From NCBI GenBank assembly GCA_030065935.1, contig JASJCP010000009.1:1-64000 (forward strand): 64,000 nt of DNA. The letters are read 5' to 3'. A program made the position numbers and the translations under genes. The DNA comes from Xenococcaceae cyanobacterium MO_167.B27 (GTDB taxonomy: Bacteria > Cyanobacteriota > Cyanobacteriia > Cyanobacteriales > Xenococcaceae). This document shows, piece after piece, positions 35,959 to 45,184 of the stretch (the stretch's first letter is position 1; each line of letters opens with the position of its first letter). Under the pieces are notes generated by a model. That model ran no database searches. It saw only the letters and a program-made list of their open reading frames with translations, and was not told where the DNA came from.

Positions 35959-38124
35959 TTAAGTAGATTTAATTTGGAAATCTAGATCGGAAATCCCGAT
36001 TTTTTGACTACCAGGATCGGAGATAGCATCATCAGTAGAGAAATATTGAATCTCTAGTTCAGAAACTTCTATACTACCGAAGCTAATAGAAATATCCCCA
36101 CTCTCACTAGAACTATTTGCGCTACCTCTACCTTCAAAACCATTCATGTAGGTTTCATTGTCAGCAAACACATTATCACCAGTTACTATCTCAACTCCTG
36201 ATAGATTCTTAATGTTGACTCCATCAGCATAGATTTCTACTCCATCATCAAAAGACTTACTATCAGACTGATCCACATCTAAAAGCTGGAAGGAAAGACT
36301 TGTAACAGCTTGATTAAAGTTGAGAGATAATTTGATTCGGTCATCAGGATCATTTTTACTATTATTAAACCCAAGAGACAAGTAACCCGTGTGATTTCCA
36401 AGTTTGTCACTATCGTAGCTGACAAAATCTTCACCACCATAAGGGACAAAGCTACCGCCATCGGTGATAATACTCCAATCTACAGTTACAGCTACACCAT
36501 TCCCCAGATTAAATTGTGAACCTGGAGCTACAGCACTCTCGTCTGATAAGTTCTGATTTTCCCAGACTAAAGCTTCATTTATTATCATGGGTATTGGTAG
36601 TGTGGAGTCACTATCGAAAGTAATGATTTGAATGCGATCGCTAACATCCGCTTTATAGTAATCTTTGATAGTAATGGAACCGTTTTGAGCAAAATCAAAA
36701 ATAAGGTCATCACCAGTAGCTACAATAGTAAAGTCTGAAACTTTGTAACCCGATAAATCCAGAGTATCTTCATTATCAGAAGCAACGATAACATCTTCAC
36801 CAGTTGAGTTACTTAAACTGTAGCCACCAAAAATATTAGTTCCTTCATTAGCAATAATGTAATCGTCACTGCTGGAGTTAATGACATTTTCAATAGTCAT
36901 ATTGTAAGCAATCCAAGTACCAGTAGAAGTAGCGGAGTAGTTTTGTCCACTCTCATCACCACGAGCTTCATAGGAAGTTGACTGATAGGCATTTTGAGAA
37001 GTAATCACGCCTCCTTCCCGTAAATCGAAACGATAACCAGAACTATCAAAGTCTAGTTGGGAAAAATTAAAAGTATCTGTACCGCCACTATCCCAAAGTG
37101 TTTGTTTAGCATCAAAGTTTTTATTGCCAAAAAACTCATCCTCAACGGTATATCCATCAATATCAGAAAAGTTATAGATAGTATTACCTTCGTTATAACT
37201 TGCAGCACCATATATGTACTGCAATGCTCTGATGTCATAAGCCATTGGTGTAATTAACCCAGAATAATCATCGGTATATCTGAGGCGGTTATAAGACATC
37301 ACCGTATTGTTGCTGTTGTCTTCAGCATAAGGTAAAAATTCTCCTGATTGATTACCAGTGCTAGAGCCGTTGTAGTTACCTGGATGTTTGAGGCTTAGAG
37401 CATGGAGAGTTTCATGAATTAGAGTTTCATAACGATAAGCTCCTGGTCCTGCTTCAAAGTCTTCAGTCTTGTCAGGATTGAAATGAATGTCACCAGCTTT
37501 AGGAGAATCAGGATACTTGTAAGGAGATTTAGTATAGGCAGTAGAAGGATCATCAGAAAACATATAGCGAATTTGACCATAGTTATTTCCTGCATCAGAT
37601 ACTTCGACGAAGTCAACATCAATAATATTTTCCAGGCTTTCTAGTATGTCTCGGAGATAATTTTTCATTGTCTCCGTTATGGGTGTAACATTATCTTCGC
37701 TTCCGTAGTAACTTCCACCATCAAAAAAGCTATAAGTAATGGTGTTACTAGTCCATTTAGCAGGATATATTAGAGAGTCAATGCTATTGTTTCCCGAATA
37801 GGAGATACTAGTTACCTCTGATGAAGCAGCAGCCAATAGGGGTGTATTGCTATCTAAAAAATTATTACTTGTATTAACAGATTCAAAATCAGGAACAATC
37901 TCACCACAACAATAAGGACAATCACAGCTAGATGAAGCTACAGAAGTTTGTAATTCTTCTTGAGAAGTTCCAACCCAACCAAAACCCTTATTAAGCTTAG
38001 AATTGCTACTGATGATATCTTTAATATCCCAAGACTTATCAGATTCCAGGTCGGTGTTAAGCAATTGGTCTGCATTTAACTGCTCAAATATCTTGTTACT
38101 GGAATCTATACTACTGCTACTCAT
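35959..38124 (-). CDS. M10 (serralysin-fold) metalloprotease, copy 2
   Basis: The 721-residue paralogue of the gene at 33619 has exactly the same length. It has the zinc site HETLHALSLKHPGNYNG and Met-turn NTVMSYNRLRY, ITPMAYDIRALQYIYGAASY. The CDCPYCCG cluster is conserved near residue 70. The N-terminal and catalytic parts have diverged, but the last 210 residues differ at only a handful of positions, and the DNA there is almost identical. It should degrade extracellular protein after secretion, as serralysins do; the target is unknown. The first gene of the pair, it probably has its promoter in the 38125-38280 gap. Confidence 0.85.
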   Translation of the reverse strand: MSSSSIDSSNKIFEQLNADQLLNTDLESDKSWDIKDIISSNSKLNKGFGWVGTSQEELQTSVASSSCDCPYCCGEIVPDFESVNTSNNFLDSNTPLLAAASSEVTSISYSGNNSIDSLIYPAKWTSNTITYSFFDGGSYYGSEDNVTPITETMKNYLRDILESLENIIDVDFVEVSDAGNNYGQIRYMFSDDPSTAYTKSPYKYPDSPKAGDIHFNPDKTEDFEAGPGAYRYETLIHETLHALSLKHPGNYNGSSTGNQSGEFLPYAEDNSNNTVMSYNRLRYTDDYSGLITPMAYDIRALQYIYGAASYNEGNTIYNFSDIDGYTVEDEFFGNKNFDAKQTLWDSGGTDTFNFSQLDFDSSGYRFDLREGGVITSQNAYQSTSYEARGDESGQNYSATSTGTWIAYNMTIENVINSSSDDYIIANEGTNIFGGYSLSNSTGEDVIVASDNEDTLDLSGYKVSDFTIVATGDDLIFDFAQNGSITIKDYYKADVSDRIQIITFDSDSTLPIPMIINEALVWENQNLSDESAVAPGSQFNLGNGVAVTVDWSIITDGGSFVPYGGEDFVSYDSDKLGNHTGYLSLGFNNSKNDPDDRIKLSLNFNQAVTSLSFQLLDVDQSDSKSFDDGVEIYADGVNIKNLSGVEIVTGDNVFADNETYMNGFEGRGSANSSSESGDISISFGSIEVSELEIQYFSTDDAISDPGSQKIGISDLDFQIKST

Positions 38125-38288
38125 TAAATTCTTTTTCTTATTGAGTTTTTTTAGGACAAATACCGTAATGATAATGTTCTAAAGGTGAAAAACTAGTAAT
38201 TAAAAAGTGAGGAAAGATGAAACCAAAGGGAACTAAGTGCCAAAATTTCAGCCAAAAGACATGAGAAGCTCAACAGAAAGAAAAAACT

Positions 38289-38387
38289 ATGACTCAATTA
38301 AAATCCTCTTTTGCTCTACTACCAGACGTTAAAATGGACGCAGCTTATCTGGCTCAAAGTTGTCTAGGGTTTTACCTCTATGTTTAA
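38289..38387 (+). CDS. Possible 32-residue upstream ORF coupled to M16 gene
   Basis: ATG 38289 to TAA 38387 encodes MTQLKSSFALLPDVKMDAAY then LAQSCLGFYLYV. Its last codons overlap the ATG (38380) of the M16 peptidase by eight bases, a coupling arrangement. No Shine-Dalgarno is obvious. It could be a leader peptide or chance. Confidence 0.3.
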   Translation: MTQLKSSFALLPDVKMDAAYLAQSCLGFYLYV

Positions 38388-39930
38388 TGTTGTGAAAAAA
38401 AATATCTCTAGAATTGGACAAAAGTTGTTGGTACTATTGCTTATTCTGGCTTTGATTTGGGGTTTGACTCCCAATGTCGCAACAGCAGACAGTGATACCT
38501 CCATTCAACCCTATTTATCACGGTTGAGCGATCGCATTACCGAATTTCGTCTCTCTAATGGGATGAAATTTATTGTCCTAGAAAATCACGAAGCACCAGT
38601 AATTTCTTTTGTTACCTATGCCAATGTAGGAGGAGTGGATGAACCTGATGGAAAAACAGGAGTAGCCCATTTTTTAGAGCATTTAGCATTTAAAGGGACA
38701 AAAAGTATTGGTAGTAACAATTATGCCTTAGAAAAGCGTTTTTTAGACCGTTTAGACCAGTTATTTGCTGAAATAAAAACCGCAAAAGCAGCAGGAGATG
38801 AAGCAAAGGTTGCTAAGTTAACCAAAGAGTTTAATCAAGTTAAGTCCCAAGCGAATAGTTTTGTTAAACAAAATCACTATGGACAAATAGTAGATACTGC
38901 TGGAGGAGTGGGGTTAAATGCTGCTACTTCTGCTGACTATACCAGCTACTTTTATAGTTTTCCTGCTAACAAATTAGAATTGTGGATGTCTCTAGAGTCA
39001 GAAAGATTCCTAGAGCCAGTATTTCGGCAATTTTATCAAGAAAAGCAAGTAATTCTGGAAGAAAGACGCTTACGCACTGATAATTCTCCTATTGGTAAGA
39101 CTATTGAGATATTGCTCGATACTGCTTTTACTAGCCATCCCTACAAACGTCCTACCATTGGCTATGATGAAGACATCCGTAACTTAACCAGAGATGATGT
39201 ACGGCAATTTTTTAATATTTACTATACTCCTTATAATCTCACAATTGCGATCGCAGGAGATGTTAATCCCAAACAGGTAAAAAAACTGGCTAAAGCCTAT
39301 TTTGGACGCTTCCCCAAAAAGCCAAAACCTCCTGAAGTAACAACTATAGAACCAACTCAAACCGAAACTAGAGAAGTAACTGTTAATCTACCCACTCAAC
39401 CTTGGTATCTCGAAGGTTATCATATTCCTGCTCTGACTCATCCTGACTATCCCGTATATGAAGTAATAGCAGATATCCTCAGCAATGGTAGAACTTCTCG
39501 CTTATATCAATCTCTCGTAGAAAAGCAACAAATAGCCCTATCAGCACAAGGTTTTAGTGGTTTTCCTGGCGATAAATATCCCAACCTGATGCTATTCTAT
39601 GCCCTCACTGCACCAGGACATAATATCGAAGAAGTTGGGACTGCATTAAGAGAACAAATTGAACTGCTCACAACCCAACCAGTGACCAAAGCGGAATTAA
39701 ATCGAGTTAAAACCCAAATTAAAGCTAGTTTGCTCAAAACTCTTGATTCTAATCCAGGTATGGCAAGACTACTAGCAGAATATGAAGCTAAAACTGGTAG
39801 CTGGCGCAATATTTTTCGAGATTTAGAAGCAATTTCTGCTGTCACTGAGGAAGATATCCAACGAGTAGCCCAATCTACTTTTATCCCAGAAAATCGTACT
39901 ATTGCCAAACTTTTATCAGTTAATAATTGA
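38380..39930 (+). CDS. M16-family zinc peptidase (processing-peptidase like)
   Basis: The 516-residue product has a signal peptide (residues 1-36, ending NVATADS), then the inverted zinc motif HFLEHLAFKGT (HxxEH) near residue 100, with the third ligand Glu expected in LEERRLRTDNSP. A second non-catalytic M16 domain follows (LPTQPWYLEGYHIPALTHPD). This two-domain, exported form is common in cyanobacteria and related to mitochondrial processing peptidase and pitrilysin. Its substrate is unknown. The stop is only 10 bp before the MOSC gene. Confidence 0.88.
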   Translation: MFNVVKKNISRIGQKLLVLLLILALIWGLTPNVATADSDTSIQPYLSRLSDRITEFRLSNGMKFIVLENHEAPVISFVTYANVGGVDEPDGKTGVAHFLEHLAFKGTKSIGSNNYALEKRFLDRLDQLFAEIKTAKAAGDEAKVAKLTKEFNQVKSQANSFVKQNHYGQIVDTAGGVGLNAATSADYTSYFYSFPANKLELWMSLESERFLEPVFRQFYQEKQVILEERRLRTDNSPIGKTIEILLDTAFTSHPYKRPTIGYDEDIRNLTRDDVRQFFNIYYTPYNLTIAIAGDVNPKQVKKLAKAYFGRFPKKPKPPEVTTIEPTQTETREVTVNLPTQPWYLEGYHIPALTHPDYPVYEVIADILSNGRTSRLYQSLVEKQQIALSAQGFSGFPGDKYPNLMLFYALTAPGHNIEEVGTALREQIELLTTQPVTKAELNRVKTQIKASLLKTLDSNPGMARLLAEYEAKTGSWRNIFRDLEAISAVTEEDIQRVAQSTFIPENRTIAKLLSVNN

Positions 39931-39940
39931 AATAATCGAA

Positions 39941-40387
39941 ATGAAACACGGAATAATTGAAGCAATATGGCTTAAGCGAGCCAAGCGCGGACCAATGGAC
40001 GCAGTGGAAGCAGCAGAAATGATCGTAGGAAAGGGATTAGTAGGAAACGCCAACCAGAGTGGTCGAAGACAAGTCACAATTATTGATGCAGCAGTATGGG
40101 AGCTAGTCATGGAAGAACTGGGAGCTACCATAGAACCATCCGCACGACGGGCTAATATTATGGTACGGGGAGTGAATCTGGTGAATAGTCGCAAGCGGAT
40201 TCTGCAACTCGGCGACTGTCGGGTAAGAATTTTCAACGAGACAAAGCCTTGTGAACGAATGGACGAGGTTTTACCAGGTTTGAAGAAAGCATTGTATGAT
40301 AACTGGGGCGGTGGGGCTTTCGGTCAAGTAATTAATGGTGGTATAGTTCGAGTCGGTGCAGTTGCTACATGGGAAGAAACTGTTTAA
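39941..40387 (+). CDS. MOSC-domain protein
   Basis: The 148-residue product (from ATG 39941, MKHGIIEAIWLKRAKRGPMD) has the MOSC fold: AEMIVGKGLVGNANQSGRRQ, VTIIDAAVWELVMEELGATI, ARRANIMVRGVNLVNSRKRI, and the conserved Cys in FNETKPCERMDEVLPG. MOSC proteins, akin to the C-terminal domain of Moco sulfurase, handle sulfur or molybdenum cofactor. An in-frame non-ATG start at 39902 would overlap the M16 gene and is less likely. It is probably co-transcribed with M16. Confidence 0.85.
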   Translation: MKHGIIEAIWLKRAKRGPMDAVEAAEMIVGKGLVGNANQSGRRQVTIIDAAVWELVMEELGATIEPSARRANIMVRGVNLVNSRKRILQLGDCRVRIFNETKPCERMDEVLPGLKKALYDNWGGGAFGQVINGGIVRVGAVATWEETV

Positions 40388-40702
40388 TTTTTCCCAAATC
40401 CTATTAAGTCGATCTGTATCGCCAAGCATGCTATTGGAGGAAAAAAAGCGATCGCTTTCCTCATAAATTCACTATGATTTTATGTCATAGATTATGTTCG
40501 GCTGTTGACAAGATGCAACATCAACAATGTGGTTCAGACAGCAAAATTCATAGTGTTTAAATGAACCAGGATAGTCACTTGTAGCTGACGGGGTGACAAC
40601 ACAGTCAAAGGTACGGCAGGGCGGGCTTTTTACACGATAACCTGCTGAAAAGATAAATTCATTTATCTTTATTTCATAACGAGGCAAAAGAATAGCGTAA
40701 AA

Positions 40703-41167
40703 AATATAATTAGCAACAGCGATCGCCTATTTAATAACCAAGACTTCCGATTAGAAAAAAATGGCTTTATGGCGGTTACAGAAGCCGACACTTTAAATGT
40801 AGAAAACGACACCCAAAAACATCTTACAATAGTTAAAAACCATGAATTTTCTATGTCTGAAACTAATCATAAAGCCATAGAAACTATAGTATAATTAGCA
40901 TAAAAGCACAACATTAATGTTTATCTTGCTAACAGCCCGATATACGAAGAACTATATCAAAATCCTACATTTCAATCTTATTACAATCAAGTACAAAAAG
41001 ATTTACAAAATATTAGTGATCGCAGTACCAAGCTCCATCGTATCATGACAAAACCTATGACCTTTAGCAAAGAAGAAATGGAAAATGTCGATCATTTAAT
41101 TGTTCCCGCAGCAGAATCTTATACTAAGCAATTAGCAAGAGAAATTAAGCAACTACAAAATAAATAA
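40703..41167 (+). pseudogene. Relic gene with two in-frame TAA codons
   Basis: A continuous frame encodes IISNSDRLFNNQDFRLEKNG, FMAVTEADTLNVENDTQKHL, then AIETIV-stop-LA-stop-KHNINVYLANSPIYEELYQN, ending EIKQLQNK and TAA at 41165. The stops at 40892 and 40901 sit where Gln is plausible (IVQLAQKHNI). The layout, with VYLANSPIYEEL in the middle, resembles the C-terminal part of DUF1574/SGNH-like cyanobacterial proteins, but this is weak. The N-terminal part is missing. Confidence 0.65.
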
Positions 41168-41242
41168 TTAAAAATTACTTGATTTCCCCTACTAACTACC
41201 AACTACTAACCACTAACCCCCTCAATCAACTAACTATTTATT

Positions 41243-42772
41243 CTATGCAGGAACACCCAAGGTAGTGAGATAAATAACCGCTTCTGCTTCAGGAATACCT
41301 AATACTTGATTGACAAGGTCATCGAAAAAGCCCCCAATACCACTTACACCCAAACCTAAACGGATAGCAGCTAAATTTAATCTTTGTCCCAAATGTCCCG
41401 CATCTAGATGGAGATAGCGATAAGCGCGATCGCCGTATTTACTAATAGCCTGTTGCAGATCGGCGGTCTGAAACACAATAGCACTAGCATTTCTACCCAA
41501 ATCCTGACCCAGACAGAGATAATGCAGTTCTTTACGGAAGTTTTTAAAGCGAATTTGCCTCAATTCTTGGGCTTTGGGCGCATAGTAATAACAGCCTTCT
41601 TCCAAACCACTAACCCCTGAAACAGCGATAAAAGTTTCAATCAATTCTAGGGCAAAATAATCAGGAAAAGGGTCTAAACCTTGAGCCAAATAAGCTTCTG
41701 GTTGATAAGTAAAGTTGAGTAATGCTATTAGCTGCTCTAAAGTAATTTCCGCACCACTGTAAGCACGAGTCGAACGCCTTTCCAGAATGGTATTTTCTAA
41801 TTCCGAGAAATTTTCTCCCCAATCAATAAATTTAGTACTGGCGGTAGAAATTTTAGTGCAGAAAGGGAAATTATATTTATCCTCTAAATAATAGGTTTCT
41901 GAACTAGGCTCAGTAGGAGGTTGAAAACTATCTATTTTAGTTGCTTGGTGTAAGTAGCCTAAAAGTTCCCCATCAGCAAGGGAAGGATAATCTGTATCAG
42001 TATTTGAAGGTAAACTGTGATAGTAAGACAATTCTGGTCGAGAATCATAATCAAGTAAATCAATTAGGGGAATAACTGCGATCGCTCCTTCTTCTGCTTC
42101 ATCCAGATAGAGTAACTTATTAATAGCTGTATCATTAAACCCCCCCAAAAAGAAAGTTTGATAACTATTAATAGCTGCTGAGAGTTCTACATTACCCAAA
42201 AGATGTCCTGTATCTAGACATATACGTCGATAAGCTCGGTCTTCGTAACGCCAAGCAGAGCGATAAAATACTGCGGTACTAACAAGAGCCATTTCTGCTT
42301 CCACCAAAATTTCATTATCAAAACAAGCAGCTTGTAAATCTTCCCAAACTCGATCTTGCCAAAAATGAATCAGAGAATGACTCTGTACCTGATAGTTATA
42401 TAATCCCGCTCTTAGCCAAGGAGTACCACGAGAGATTAGATAAATTTCCGCAGGATATAACCCTCCAGCAGAAGGTGCAGCACGCAAATAGATTGGTTCG
42501 CCATAAATGGTAGTTACTTGAGCCGTTAAGCCGTAGCTGCAAAGGAGCAAAAGAGATAATCTTAACCATTTGTCACTGTCGGGGGTTTCAACTGCTTCTT
42601 GTTTTGCTGATAGATAGGGCTTCAGGTCGATAACTTGACCGATTTTATATTCTTTAAAAGGTTGAGGTTGATTTGCCCAATCGAGACTTTTGCCTTTTTG
42701 AGCAATAGTTTCTGGAGCATATTTAGTTCTTTGATGATAGTGAGTTGCAATTGATTCTGGAAACTGAGACAT
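41243..42772 (-). CDS. SagB/ThcOx-family nitroreductase-fold dehydrogenase
   Basis: The 509-residue product consists of two tandem nitroreductase-like halves. In the first, RAAPSAGGLYPAEIYLISRG is the typical FMN-region motif and AYRRICLDTGHLLGNVELSA a second one; the second half has ERRSTRAYSGAEITLEQLIA and YRYLHLDAGHLGQRLNLAAI. SagB-type enzymes oxidise azolines to azoles in peptide natural products; stand-alone forms like this are common in cyanobacteria and their substrate is unknown. No YcaO partner or precursor peptide gene was seen nearby. Its start lies about 24 bp from the IS605-type relic. Confidence 0.85.
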   Translation of the reverse strand: MSQFPESIATHYHQRTKYAPETIAQKGKSLDWANQPQPFKEYKIGQVIDLKPYLSAKQEAVETPDSDKWLRLSLLLLCSYGLTAQVTTIYGEPIYLRAAPSAGGLYPAEIYLISRGTPWLRAGLYNYQVQSHSLIHFWQDRVWEDLQAACFDNEILVEAEMALVSTAVFYRSAWRYEDRAYRRICLDTGHLLGNVELSAAINSYQTFFLGGFNDTAINKLLYLDEAEEGAIAVIPLIDLLDYDSRPELSYYHSLPSNTDTDYPSLADGELLGYLHQATKIDSFQPPTEPSSETYYLEDKYNFPFCTKISTASTKFIDWGENFSELENTILERRSTRAYSGAEITLEQLIALLNFTYQPEAYLAQGLDPFPDYFALELIETFIAVSGVSGLEEGCYYYAPKAQELRQIRFKNFRKELHYLCLGQDLGRNASAIVFQTADLQQAISKYGDRAYRYLHLDAGHLGQRLNLAAIRLGLGVSGIGGFFDDLVNQVLGIPEAEAVIYLTTLGVPA

Positions 42773-42796
42773 ATAAATTGAGGTTTACTAAAGTGA

Positions 42797-43170
42797 CATC
42801 CTCCGTCAGTAAACTGAAGGCTTCTCCATCTCGTGATTGAGCATTACTGCGGGAGTCCCTCTTATCTAGATACATAGCAGCAGGGACATCTCACGGTATG
42901 AAGTCAACCTCAAAATCCATGTCCTCTACTATGCACCCCGACAGCCTGACATCGAAGCCTGTTCCTCAGGAGAGGAAACCTCCCCAGGGTTGCTTCTCAA
43001 TTTGACAGTCAAGACGAGGGCGTTCCCTTGCACCTTCGCAGAGCCCAGAGTCCCTGGGTACTAACGTATTTTGGAAATACTCAAATCTCCTTGTACGTTT
43101 GGAATTTTACTGACACGACGTGCATTTTCCGTGTCGAACCCCATATTCCAAGTTGTCAAGGTTCTGATAT
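42797..43170 (-). ncRNA. Omega-RNA-like segment of an IS200/IS605-type relic
   Basis: Read on the minus strand, a GC-rich and highly structured segment ends with AGAAGCCTTCAG-TTTA-CTGACGG and AGGATGTCAC. This is the same right-end layout (GAAGCC hairpin, then GxxxTCAC) as behind the tnpB gene at 44697-44740. It is flanked by GTGA at 42793 when read on the + strand. A decayed frame (SAKVQGNALVLTVKLRSNPG) at its upstream side may be a TnpB tail. The features recall TnpB omega RNA, or the IscB-linked HEARO RNA in the other orientation. No intact nuclease gene is attached on this strand. Confidence 0.5.
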
Positions 43171-43363
43171 ATGGGATTACAGCAATTTATAGCTAGACTT
43201 TGCATATAGCAGTATCATACAACGGGAGAGAGTACTTGTTCCATAAAGATTTTTTCATCTCTATGGGTTCAAAAATACAAACCGACAAACTCTGACAGAA
43301 GGAGACAAAAAAAATTAGCTAATCTCGCAGAAGCCCCAGACCGTATTTCGTAGAAATCGGTGG

Positions 43364-43434
43364 TGGAAAGGGGCTTAAAAACAAAATTCATCGGTTGCAT
43401 ATCTCATCCTAGGTATGATAAAGCCCCTTCCACG
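43364..43434. repeat. Inverted repeat upstream of tnpB
   Basis: GTGGAAAGGGGCTTA (43364-43378) pairs imperfectly with TAAAGCCCCTTCCAC (43420-43434). It lies about 60 bp before the tnpB start, where the left-end hairpin of an IS605-type element is expected. AAGCCCC also occurs at 43331-43337. Confidence 0.5.
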
Positions 43435-43492
43435 GATGAATGCTCCTCAAGGTTTGTGATATAATATCTTACAGTAAAATGAATTTGCTCTA

Positions 43493-44696
43493 ATGCTGAA
43501 AGTAGTTAAAGTAAGATTGTATCCAAACAAGCAACAGCAACAAGCCTGTCATCAAGCTTTTGGCAATTGTCGCTGGCTTTGGAATACATTTCTTAATTTG
43601 ATGAATCAAACTTATATTGACACAGGAAAAGGCTTATCTGGTTATGAAGTCAAAAAGCAAATACCACAACTCAAGAAAGAGCATGAATGGTTAAAACTAA
43701 CTTATTCTCAATGCTTACAACAGGTTTGCTTAAATCTTGGGGTTGCCTTTAATAACTTCTTTGAAAGACGGGCTAAATATCCTCGCTTTAAATCAAAACA
43801 TGGCAAACAATCAATACAGTATCCGCAAAATGTGAAGCTCCTAGATAATTGTTTGAGGTTGCCAATGATTGGAGATGTTAAGGCAGTATTTCATAGAGAG
43901 ATAGAAGGCAAAATCAAAACTGTAACTATATCTAAAAATAGATCGGGTCAATACTTTGCTTCTATTTTATTTGACGACGATAAAGATAAACCAGAAGTCA
44001 ACACTGAGGGTAAAGCTATAGGAATCGATCTGGGTTTATCTCATTTTGCAATAACAAGTGATGGTAGTAAGTTTGATAATCCTAGATGGATAGATAAGCA
44101 TGAGCGTAATTTAAAAATCAAACAACAGAAATTATCAAGGAAACAGAAAGGTAGTAATAACAAAAATAAATCAAGACGTGTTTTAGCTAAAGTACATAAT
44201 AAAATAGCTAATTGTCGCGCTGATTTTCATCACAAGCTATCACGCAGGATAGTTAACGAAAACCAAGTTATTGTAGTTGAAAATCTAGCAGTAGCAAATA
44301 TGGTTAAAAACCATAAACTAGCAAAAGCTATCTCTCAAGTGGGGTGGGGACAATTTTGCACCATGCTCAAATATAAAGCAGAGCAAGAAGGGAAAATATA
44401 TCAAGAAGTAGATAGATTTTTTCCTAGCTCCAAAACTTGTAATATTTGTCTCAATCAAGTAGATAGTTTACCTCTAGAAATTAGAAAATGGAATTGCGAC
44501 AATTGCGGTACTAAAAATATAGAGGTCGCTGCGCTCGTGCCGCTTCGCGGGGCGTGATGTTAATGCAGCAAGAAACATCCGCGATGAAGGACTGCGAATT
44601 TTGACCTCTGGTACGGGGGATAAAGCCTATCGCCAAACTGTAAGACGTAGTAATAGAGGACGTAAGAAATCTACTACTATGCTAGTTTCTGGGTAG
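43493..44696 (+). pseudogene. tnpB: tnpB (IS200/IS605 orfB), frame broken before last catalytic Asp
   Basis: Residues 1-340 are a normal TnpB: N-terminal helix-turn-helix (VRLYPNKQQQQACHQAFGNC), RuvC-I Asp in AIGIDLGLSHFAITSDG, RuvC-II Glu in VIVVENLAVANMVKNH, and zinc-finger CxxC pairs (CNICLN, CDNCG). Just before the expected HDRDVNAARNI a GC-rich insert of about 31 extra bases near 44522-44554 shifts the frame and gives a TGA at 44557. The remainder follows in another frame (DVNAARNIRDEGLRILTSGT to TAG 44694). The RuvC-III Asp is lost, so the nuclease should be inactive. TnpB is an RNA-guided nuclease of IS605 elements. No tnpA is present. Confidence 0.85.
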
Positions 44697-44740
44697 GAAG
44701 CCTACATCCGTATGCTTCTGCATCGGTGTAGGTAGTTCAC
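44697..44740 (+). mobile_element. Right-end hairpin of the tnpB element
   Basis: GGAAGCCTACA...TGTAGGTAGTTCAC forms a bulged stem (CCTACA and CCG with CGG and TGTAGG) and ends in GTTCAC, the typical end behind IS1341/IS605 tnpB genes. It would be the 3' end of the omega RNA; sequence after 44740 would be the guide-adjacent flank. Confidence 0.65.
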
Positions 44741-44761
44741 GTCAAAAATTGATTAACTTAA

Positions 44762-45031
44762 TTAGTCGGGCTTCTGCCAAGGATTATACCTTTGTGCGTA
44801 ATAATCTAAAATTTCCTCGATACGTTCTTTATTTCTAGACCCTAAGTTGATGTCGTATTGTAGCCAAAGAGACTTAATTTGACTTTGATTGTAGTCGAAA
44901 GCCTCATCCATAGGCTGATCTGTCAAGCCTACTGATACTCCCTCTATCTGTCGCAGATGAGCCATTACTTCTCGATACACAGCTAAAGGTAGTTGAGAAC
45001 AAGTTAATTCTTTACGAGTTGTGGATGACAC
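44762..45031 (-). CDS. Hypothetical 89-residue protein
   Basis: The product starts MSSTTRKELTCSQLPLAVYR and continues EVMAHLRQIEGVSVGLTDQP, then KERIEEILDYYAQRYNPWQK. It is soluble and helical with no recognised domain. The normal composition and the position divergent from psb29 support a real gene. Function unknown. Confidence 0.65.
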   Translation of the reverse strand: MSSTTRKELTCSQLPLAVYREVMAHLRQIEGVSVGLTDQPMDEAFDYNQSQIKSLWLQYDINLGSRNKERIEEILDYYAQRYNPWQKPD

Positions 45032-45184
45032 CAGTTAATTTATCCTGTTAAATACACCAATTTCTATTATTTCAGCTTTTAGTCTCCCTTTTTGCGCTAA
45101 AAAATGCGTAAGATAGGTTCAGTGGATCAACTAGAATAATTTTTTGGGATCGTTATAAACTGATAGCTACTAGAAATACTAATA

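Noticed and set aside
41243-42772. Azole-peptide biosynthetic cluster based on the SagB-like gene
   Set aside because: No YcaO cyclodehydratase, precursor peptide or transporter gene is nearby.
42797-43170. HEARO RNA with an iscB gene on the + strand
   Set aside because: No HNH or IscB-like frame follows on the + strand; end layout fits TnpB-type right ends on the minus strand better. HEARO remains a formal alternative.
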